DNA of 64,000 nucleotides, from the NCBI GenBank assembly GCA_963966185.1, contig CAWZYM010000130.1, positions 1 through 64,000 on the forward strand, written 5' to 3'. Numbering within the stretch: position 1 is the first letter of the stretch; each line of letters opens with the position of its first letter. Source of the stretch: Rhabditoides inermis (Eukaryota > Nematoda > Chromadorea > Rhabditida > Rhabditidae). Positions 52,250-64,000 of the stretch are shown piece by piece. Made by a program: the position numbers and the translations under genes. Below the pieces are notes generated by a model. The model was given only the letters and a program-made list of their open reading frames with translations, searched no databases and was not told the origin of the DNA.

Positions 52250-53215
52250 GTTATATATACACCATTCAGAATTCAGAATTCCTATTTCAGAAGATTTATC
52301 CGGAATCCGCCGATTGACATGGACATGGACCATCACTACGATGACACACATTCCACATTCATCTGAGTATCTCTCTCTCACTCGAACTCACCTACTCTCT
52401 CTCACACACAATCATTGTTTACACTATATCTCAATCGAATCGCATCTCAATCATATATGAGGTATGCTCATATCGGGAAAACTTCGTACATCTCTCAATG
52501 CAGCGCGCTGTTGCTGGCATGACTTCCAAAACGCCAGGTCATGTTCTCAAGGCCGCGTAGTCCAGTGGCAGTGTGCGCGACTGGCGGCCTATCGCTTGTT
52601 TCCGAGCGAGGGGATCGGGTCCCCGACCCCCAAAAATGTTTTGCCAAATTCATATAGCTCTATTTCCTCAAAATGTGTACATATACGTATCAATATTACC
52701 AAAAAAGGCACTATGCAGAAGTTATAACATTATTCAGTCACTGTTAAACTCTCACAAGTGAAATATGACACGGAACAAAAGTAAAAAAGAAATAGAATGT
52801 AAAAAAATAACACTCACATTTCGTAAAGCACAGTGCTCGTAGATGTTACCATCACGCGATAGAAACGTACTGGCCACTACAAGTAATCGTTACCACAGAC
52901 TTGTGTCATTATTTGCGATCAACACAGAAACGTCTCTACCGGGATATGATAGTGAAAATGAACGAAACAAATTGATGAAATAGAATGTAATCACTGTTGA
53001 CTGTTACTGTTATCACAAATTACGACATGACAAAGATGTACACAATCCACGCCTCAGTTTAAAACATACAAAAACATATCATTTGAAACAAAATTCGCAC
53101 ACACTCAGCGTACACTGCAGTCAATAGCAACGCGGACCGCGTTTGAGAGGAGAGGCCGTGAAACTGTCAGAGCAGGTCACACTACAGGTCAGGCCACAAG
53201 TAAGATAAACAGTCG

Positions 53216-53220
<5 letters not shown>
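52250..53220. other. Intergenic stretch inside unit 8
   Basis: No gene recognised apart from the tRNA-like segment at 52553-52625. Confidence 0.4.
52553..52625 (+). other. Decayed tRNA-like segment
   Basis: TAGTCCAGTGG is a good A box; GATCGGGTCC is a poor B box. It is related to the segment at 16621-16697, which shares GCGTAGT and CAGTGGCAG. Confidence 0.4.
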
Positions 53221-53270
<50 letters not shown>

Positions 53271-53787
53271 ACTCACTCACTCACTCACTCACTCACTCAC
53301 TCACTCACTCACTCACTCACTCACTCACTCACTCACTCACTCACTCACTCACTCACTCACTCACTCACTCACTCACTCACTCACTCACTCACTCACTCAC
53401 TCACTCACTCACTCACTCACTCACTCACTCACTCACTCACTCACTCACTCACTCACTCACTCACTCACTCACTCACTCACTCACTCACTCACTCACTCAC
53501 TCACTCACTCACTCACTCACTCACTCACTCACTCACTCACTCACTCACTCACTCACTCACTCATTCACTCACTCACTCACTCACTCACTCACTCACTCAC
53601 TCACTCACTCACTCACTCACTCACTCACTCATTCACTCACTCACTCACTCACTCACTCACTCACTCACTCACTCACTCACTCACTCACTCACTCACTCAC
53701 TCACTCACTCACTCACTCACTCACTCACTCACTCACTCACTCATTCACTCACTCACTCACTCACTCACTCACTCACTCACTCACTCA
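53271..53787 (+). repeat. (ACTC)n microsatellite, ~517 bp
   Basis: About 129 units with only three C-to-T interruptions (near 53564, 53632 and 53744). It is preceded by a CT tract and followed directly by forkhead-site repeats of the family B end. Confidence 0.97.
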
Positions 53788-54991
53788 CACAGATGTTGTA
53801 AACAAGTAAACAAATATGTAAACAAACTGAAAACGTGTTTGAAAGGTGTATAACGTGTAGTAGACTTGGAGGCGAGTTCAAAAATGTTGTTTACATAATG
53901 TGTAAACAAGTAAACAAAATTGTAAACAACGTCAAACTGTCTTCAGTTTTGGTATTTAGTATTGTAATGTAATTCTTAGTTGCATTAGAGGTTTGTGGAC
54001 ATACTTTAGTTATGAAATTAGATTTGAGTGATGATTTCGATTTTGATGTTTGAGTGTTGAGGCCGCCGAAGGCGGCCCTAGCCCGAGCGGCGCGCCAGCG
54101 CCGCTCGGGCTAGTCTGGTGTATGTGTAAAATGCCCTATGGTGTCTGTCCATACATCGCTCTACCGCGCCAGCCACTACTCCTATCTAGCCAAACGTGAC
54201 ATCGATCCGATGGTCTCGGTCCCGAGATGCAGGATTCCAATTTTCAGCTCGTTATCTCTCATATCCGAGGAGCTATAAGCTCCAGAAAGTCCGACGAAAT
54301 AGCGCGTAATCAGAGAGAGTCAGACACAAAAGCGGCGAAATAGTGTGTGAGGCGAGGAGACGGGTCACTGACGAATCGGCTGCGGCGAGTAGACCTTACA
54401 AGAACGAGCACTGCGGATCGCAGACTTCAGCTTTCGAGAAACGGTTTCGACGTCACTCCTCTATACTCCCTCACCTACAAATCTGCCCGTAATCTTTTTA
54501 TAACTCCTCCTGGTTTCCTTTCACGAAGTGATTTAATCGAGGCGAGGCGACACCAAACAGTTGTCGCGGGCTGTTCAAGAAAACTAGGCAACCGTGTCAG
54601 ATCTCCCTTTACTACAACATGCAAATAGGTGGCCACTACACTTCTACCAAAATTTGCATCTTTTTGTGACCTCTGACGCCCGCTATCAATTAAATTCCTC
54701 TAATCGACGCCACTTTATTGCCCCGCGACGAGAGAGTGTGGCGAGGTGAGAGTGCACCAGCTGCCAGTCTGTCTGATGTCAGAGAAAAAGACAGTCAATT
54801 GTGCAAATGAGCGAGAACATCACCACGCACTACGAAACAGCTCACCACACTCCAACAAACTGTGCAAATTTTATTTTCTGAGCACATACAATAAAACATT
54901 ACTATATGCACTCGCGTCCTTCTATATTTAATCATAGAAGTGAAGCGAGGCGAAATACTATGTAACCTTCTTTTCTCATTCCTCCTTTTTC

Positions 54992-55029
<38 letters not shown>

Positions 55030-55187
55030 CGCTCGCTCGCTCTCTTTCTCTCTCTCTATCTCCTCTCTTCCTCTATCTCTCTTTTATAGTTTATGATTTC
55101 AGATTAGTGATAACTATAAAGTCTACTTGCATCTAAATTAAATCATAATTGTCAACCAGCTGTACATCCCACTCTTACCCACTCTTA

Positions 55188-55234
<47 letters not shown>

Positions 55235-55299
55235 TATTTTACAATATTAAACCAGTGATAACTATAAATTATACTTGTATCTATAATAAATAGTACTGA

Positions 55300-58830
<3,531 letters not shown>

Positions 58831-60030
58831 GAGAAACAGTAACTGTCAACCAGCTACTGATAGACTGTGACACTTTCTAAATATTGATAATACTGTAGAT
58901 TAAAAATAAGGGGAAAAAAGATCAATCTACTGGGAGACTCTGACAACAGTACTTCTATTAGGAGCACAGCTCCTAATAACACTTCCAGAGAACATATCAA
59001 GTCAATCTATATAGCAATCGATAGATAATTTTCTCCTCTTTTCAAACTTATATTTCTAGCGCGCGAAGCGCGCTAGTCTGGTGTATGTGTAAAATGCCCT
59101 ATGGTGTCTGTGCGTCCATCGCTCTACCGCGCCACCCACTACTCCTATCTAGCCAAACGTGACATCGATCCGATGGTCTCGGTCCCGAGATGCAGGATTC
59201 CAATTTTCAGATCTTTATCTCTCATATCCGCGGAGCTATAAGCTCAAGAAGGTCCGACGAAATAGCGCGTAATCCGAGAGAGTCAGACAGAAAAGCAGCG
59301 AGATAGTGTGTCAGATGAAGAGACGGGTCACTGACGAATCGGGTGCGGCGAGTAGACCTTACAAGAACGAGTACTGCGAATCGCAGACTTCAGCTATCGA
59401 AAAACGGTTTCGACGTCACTCCTCTACACTCCCTCACCTACAAATCTGCCCGTAATCTTTTTATAAATCCTCCTGGTTTCCTTTCACGAAGTGATTTAGT
59501 CGAGGCGAGGCGACACCAAACAGTTGTCGCGGGCTGTTCAAGAAAACTAGGCAACCGTGTAAGGTCTCCCTTTACTACAACATGCAAATAGGTGGCCACT
59601 ACACTTCTACCAAAATTTGCATCTTTTTGTGACCTCTGACGCTCGCTATCAATTAAATTCCTCTAATCGACGTCGTTTTATTGCCCCGCGACGAGAGAGT
59701 GTGGCGAGGTGAGAGTGCGCCAGCTGCCAGTCTGTCTGATGTCAGAGAAAAAGACAGTCAATTGTGCAAATGAGCGAGAACATCACCACGCACTACGAAA
59801 CAGCTCACCACACTCCACAAACTGTGCAAAGTCTATATTCTGAGCAAATACAATACAAATATAACTGTATGCACTAACGACATTCTATATTCAATCAGGA
59901 AGTGAGGCGAGGCGAAATACTATGTAACCTTCTTTTCTCATCCCTCTCTTTTTCTCATCCCTCTTTTTTCGTCTCTCTCTCTTTCTCTCTCTCTCTCTCT
60001 TTCTTATATCTCTCTCTCTCTCTCTCTCTC

Positions 60031-60072
<42 letters not shown>

Positions 60073-60086
60073 ATTTCTTTCGTCTC

Positions 60087-60133
<47 letters not shown>

Positions 60134-60204
60134 ATTTTATAATATGAGACCAGTGATAACTATAAATTATATTTGTATCTCTAATAAATAAAAATTGTCA
60201 ACCA

Positions 60205-62938
60205 GCTACTGATAGGCTTTTACCGCGGAGCGGAGTGTGCCGGAACGCATTCTGAGTGCATACGAGAGAGTAAAAGATCAGAGAGTAGGAGAGAAGGCAT
60301 ATCAGTATCAGTGATCAGTATATTATTATAATTACTGATATACTGATCGGTTTTGACGGCGGAGGCGCGCGAAGCGTGCCGGAGCGCTTTCTATGTGCAT
60401 ACGAGAAAGTAAAAGATAAGAGAAATGGAGAAAACGCATATCAGTAGCAGTGATCAATGTTTTATTATATACTACTGATCTACTGATCGACTTTGACCGC
60501 GGAGGCGCGCGGAGCGTGCCGGAGCGCTTTCTATGTGCATACGAGAGAGTGAAAGATAAAAGAGTTAGAGAAAATGCATATCAGTAGCAGTGATCAATAT
60601 AGTCTTATTATTACTGATCTACTGATCGACTTTAACCGCGGAGGCGCGCGGAGCGTGCCGGAGCGCTATCTAAGTGCATACGAGAAAGTAAAAGATCAGA
60701 GAGTCGGAGAAAATGCATATCAGTAGCAGTGATCAATATAGTCTTATTATTACTGATCTACTGATCGACTTTGACCGCGGAGGCGCGCGGAGCGTGCCGG
60801 AGCGCTTGCTAAGTGCATACGAGAAAGTAAAAAATCAGAGAGTCGGAGAAAATGCATATCAGTAGCAGTGATCAATATAGTCTTATTATTACTGATCTAC
60901 TGATCGACTTTGACCGCGGAGGCGCGCGGAGCGTGCCGGAGCGCTTTCTTTGTGCATACGAGAAAGTAAAATATCAGAGAGTCGGAGAAAATGCATATCA
61001 GTAGCAGTGATCAATATAGTCTTATTATTACTGATCTACTGATATATTTTGACCGCGGAGGCGCGCGGAACGTGCCGGAGCGCTTTCTATGTGCATACGA
61101 GAAAGTGAACGATCAGAGAGTCGGAGAAAATTCATATCAGTAGCAGTGATCAATGCATTCTTACTATTACTGATCTACTGATATATTTTGACCGCGGAGG
61201 CGCGCGGAACGTGCCGGAGCGCTTTCTATGTGCATACGAGAAAGTGAACGATCAGAGAGTCGGAGAAAATTCATATCAGTAGCAGTGATCGATGCATTCT
61301 TACTATTACTGATCTACTGATAGAATTTGACCGCGGAGGCGCGCGGAGCGTGCCGGAGCGCTTTCTATGTGCATACGAGAGAGTGAAAGATCAGAGAGTC
61401 GGAGAAAATTCATATCAGTAGCAGTGATCAATGCATTCTTACTATTACTGATCTACTGATATATTTTGACCGCGGAGGCGCGCGGAGCGTGCCGGAGCGC
61501 TTTCTATGTGCATACGAGAGAGTGAAAGATCAGAGAGTCGGAGAAAATTCATATCAGTAGCAGTGATGAATGCATTCTTACTATTACTGATCTACTGATA
61601 TATTTTGACCGCGGAGGCGCGCGAAGCGTGCCGGAGCGCTTTCTATGTGCATTCGAGAAAGTGGACGATCAGAGAGTCGGAGAAAATTCATTTCAGTAGC
61701 AGTGATCAATGCATTCTTACTATTACTGATCTACTGATATATTTTGACCGCGGAGGCGCGCGGAGCGTGCCGGAGCGCTTTCTATGTGCATACGAGAGAA
61801 AGAAAGATCAGAGAGTCGGAGAAAATTCATATCAGTAGCAGTGATCAATGCATTCTTACTATTACTGATCTACTGATATATTTTGACCGCGGAGGCGCGC
61901 GGAGCGTGCCGGAGCGCTTTCTATGTGCATACGAGAGAGTGAAAGATCAGAGATTCGGAGAAAATTCATATCAGTAGCAGTGATCAATGCATTCTTACTA
62001 TTACTGATCTACTGATATATTTTGACCGCGGAGGCGCGCGGAGCGTGCCGGAGCGCTTTCTATGTGCATACGAGAGAAAGAAAGATCAGAGAGTCGGAGA
62101 AAATTCATATCAGTAGCAGTGATCAATGCATTCTTACTATTACTGATCTACTGATCGGCTTTGACCGCGGATGCGCGCGAAGCGTGCCGGAGCGCTTTCT
62201 ATGTGCGTACGAAAGAGTAAAAGCTCAGAGAGTGGGAGAGAAGGCATATCAGTATCAGTGATCAGTATAATATTATAATTACTGATCTACTGATATATTT
62301 TGACCGCGGAGGCGCGCGGAGCGTGCCGGAGCGCTTTCTATGTGCATACGAGAGAGTGAAAGATCAGAGATTCGGAGAAAATTCATATCAGTAGCAGTGA
62401 TCAATGCATTCTTACTATTACTGATCTACTGATATATTTTGACCGCGGAGGCGCGCGGAGCGTGCCGGAGCGCTTTCTATGTGCATACGAGAAAGTGAAC
62501 GATCAGAGAGTCGGAGAAAATTCATATAAGTAGCAGTGATAAATGCATTCTTACTATTACTGATCTACTGATATATTTTGACCGCGGAGGCGCGCGAAGC
62601 GTGCCGGAGCGCTTTCTATGTGCATACGAGAAAGTGAACGATCAGAGAGTCGGAGAAAATTCATATCAGTAGCAGTGATCAATGCATTCTTACTATTACT
62701 GATCTACTGATATATTTTGACCGCGGATGCGCGCGAAGCGTGCCGGAGCGCTTTCTATGTGCATACGAGAGAAAGAAAGATCAGAGAGTCGGAGAAAATT
62801 CATATCAGTAGCAGTGATCAATGCATTCTTACTATTACTGATCTACTGATATATTTTGACCGCGGAGGCGCGCGGAGCGTGCCGGAGCGCTTTCTATGTG
62901 CATACGAGAGAAAGAAAGATCAGAGAGTCGGAGAAAAT
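60205..62938 (+). repeat. 139-bp satellite, array 2
   Basis: About 20 copies; the interior copies are very similar and spaced exactly 139 bp (GACCGCGG at 61329, 61468, 61607 and 61746). Confidence 0.95.
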
Positions 62939-62940
62939 TA

Positions 62941-62992
62941 GAGAGGGCGCGCCAGCGCCCTCTCGTTTGTACTGGATGTCCCCGCGCGCTAG
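62941..62992 (+). repeat. GCCA-loop hairpin and CGCGCGCTAGAAT end
   Basis: A GAGAGGGCGC stem pairs with GCGCCCTCTC around GCCA, followed by GTTTGT and then CGCGCGCTAGAAT. Same layout as 2605-2660. Confidence 0.55.
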
Positions 62993-63344
62993 AATGCTCA
63001 AAAACGACTTTTCCCGGATGAAGCACTTTTCCTCATTTTGAAATGATTTCCACTGTAACATTGCATTCACATCTCTATTCGATAGAGTTATATAAAGTTG
63101 TATTGAGTTTGATTGAATTTGAAGCGAGATACGGAGAGTCCGCATTCGAGTGCGGATTGAGATTGGTGTCGGTCGCTCGGGCGGGCGGGCGGGCGGGCGT
63201 CGGACAATCGCTTTCGCCCCGCCCCCTCTGTGTGTGAATGAGAGAGAGAGAGGCGAATAGCGGGTGCGCGTCGGTCCTCGCAGCGAATCGCGAACGTGTA
63301 TGAAAATGTAATTTTGTGAAACAAAACTTAAGAAAAGGACAGAT
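62993..63344. other. Non-repeat stretch between satellite and MITE
   Basis: Contains a GGGC repeat (63178-63198). No gene recognised. Confidence 0.4.
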
Positions 63345-63681
63345 ATTATCTTTTAAAAGTACTTCCAAGTAAAAAATAGTTGGTTTGTACTGTTGTCTCA
63401 GTTGAGCAAAAGGACTGACATATTTTAATGGAGACATGTGCAAACAGGCTCTCAGCATTATTCGACGTATTATGTTACAACAGAAGAACAGAAGTTGTGT
63501 TTTTAGATAACAACTGCATAACTTTGTAAACGCGTTCATTATAATATGGCCGCTTTGCACTGGTATGAGAGAGAGAGCCTGTTGGCACATGTCTCCATTA
63601 AAATATGTCAGTCCTTTTGCTCAACTGAGACAACAGTACAAACCAACTATTTTTTACTTGGAAGTACTTTTAAAAGATAAT
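63345..63681. mobile_element. Fold-back MITE with ~107-bp inverted repeats
   Basis: Starts ATTATCTTTTAAAAGTACTT and ends with its reverse complement at 63681. The ends match the MITE at 3228-3528. Satellite sequence resumes immediately after its right end. Confidence 0.85.
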
Positions 63682-64000
63682 TCATATCAGTAGCAGTGAT
63701 CAATGCATTCTTACTATTACTGATCTACTGATATATTTTGACCGCGGAGGCGCGCGGAGCGTGCCGGAGCGCTTTCTATGTGCATACGAGAAAGTGAACG
63801 ATCAGAGAGTCGGAGAAAATTCATATCAGTAGCAGTGATCAGTATAATATTATAATTACTGATCTACTGATATATTTTGACCGCGGATGCGCGCGGAGCG
63901 TGCCGGAGCGCTTTCTATGTGCATACGAGAGAAAGAAAGATCAGAGAGTCGGAGAAAATTCATATCAGTAGCAGTGATCAATGCATTCTTACTATTACTG
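63682..64000 (+). repeat. 139-bp satellite, continuing past the window
   Basis: Two further copies and a partial third run to the window end. Confidence 0.95.

Larger units (their letters stand above)
30780..54113 (+). mobile_element. Candidate autonomous Helitron (unit 8, 23.3 kb)
   Basis: The 5' end TCTCTCCCCCCCTAAAATTT with CTATGG is of the family A type, and the 3' end is the two-hairpin family B end with CTAG at 54110-54113. Between them, on the plus strand as expected for a Helitron, lie a Rep-helicase gene (32069-46587) and an RPA-like gene (48639-50325). Forkhead-site repeats continue inward from both ends (to 31383 on the left, from 53790 on the right). An alternative is that the two genes belong to an older Helitron and the ends come from neighbouring units. 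Confidence 0.55.
59077..62992 (+). mobile_element. Helitron-like unit 10 (family D)
   Basis: The first 1.1 kb repeats the head of unit 9 with few differences, followed by the second 139-bp array. The 3' end is uncertain: a hairpin with GCCA loop at 62941-62964, then CGCGCGCTAG at 62983-62992. Confidence 0.5.

Noticed and set aside
54347..54628. Open frame of 93 codons conserved in unit 10 (59343-59591)
   Set aside because: The two copies are duplicates of a non-coding head, so the similarity comes from recent duplication; the protein has no recognisable domain.

Overview
This window is nuclear DNA from a nematode. The clearest sign is at 653-674, where 21 of 22 bases match the nematode spliced leader SL1 and are followed directly by GT. 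Other signs agree: many short exons separated by short introns, GTGAGT donors, TTTCAG acceptors, multi-exon F-box genes and nematode-style non-LTR retrotransposons. The exon-dense style resembles diplogastrid nematodes such as Pristionchus, but that is a guess from style, not an identification.

Layout. 1-6.4 kb: remains of two non-LTR retrotransposons, both on the minus strand; the first is split by a nested insertion that contains a fold-back element. 7.3-15.1 kb: host genes, mostly minus strand. They are a compact F-box gene (7316-8169), an acidic protein of unknown function (8703-9335), a long cysteine-rich protein of unknown function (10357-12575), a probable pseudogene on the plus strand (13192-13808) and the 3' part of a propeller-like gene (14097-15146). 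15.5-18.2 kb: a tRNA-Asn, a tRNA-like SINE head and a 1.23 kb palindromic element. 18.6-22.66 kb: a 13-exon F-box gene on the plus strand whose last codons run into the next block.

22.64 kb to the end: a head-to-tail array of Helitron-like rolling-circle elements. Each unit begins with TC and a 5' box containing CTATGG, and ends in GC-rich hairpins whose outermost arm is CTAG; the next base pair is again TC. Units 1-7 are short and non-coding (0.46-1.9 kb). They are packed with GTAAACA/TTGTTTAC forkhead-type sites in 104-bp repeats and carry an octamer plus CArG module. Unit 8 (30780-54113, 23.3 kb) has the same kinds of ends and encloses two intron-rich genes on the plus strand. One is a giant Helitron Rep-helicase with two tandem Ulp1-like (C48) protease domains at its N terminus, the first apparently catalytically dead. 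The other is an RPA-like protein with OB folds. Units 9 and 10 share a 1.2 kb head and carry long arrays of a 139-bp satellite.

Inferred working of the system: the Rep-helicase nicks and unwinds, the OB-fold protein covers the single strand, and the short units are non-autonomous partners moved or amplified by the same ends. The Rep-helicase reading frame has one in-frame TAG (42405-42407) in a conserved block and one doubtful splice acceptor (about 45566-45600), so the copy may be recently inactivated. All exon models were spliced by eye and no database search was possible.
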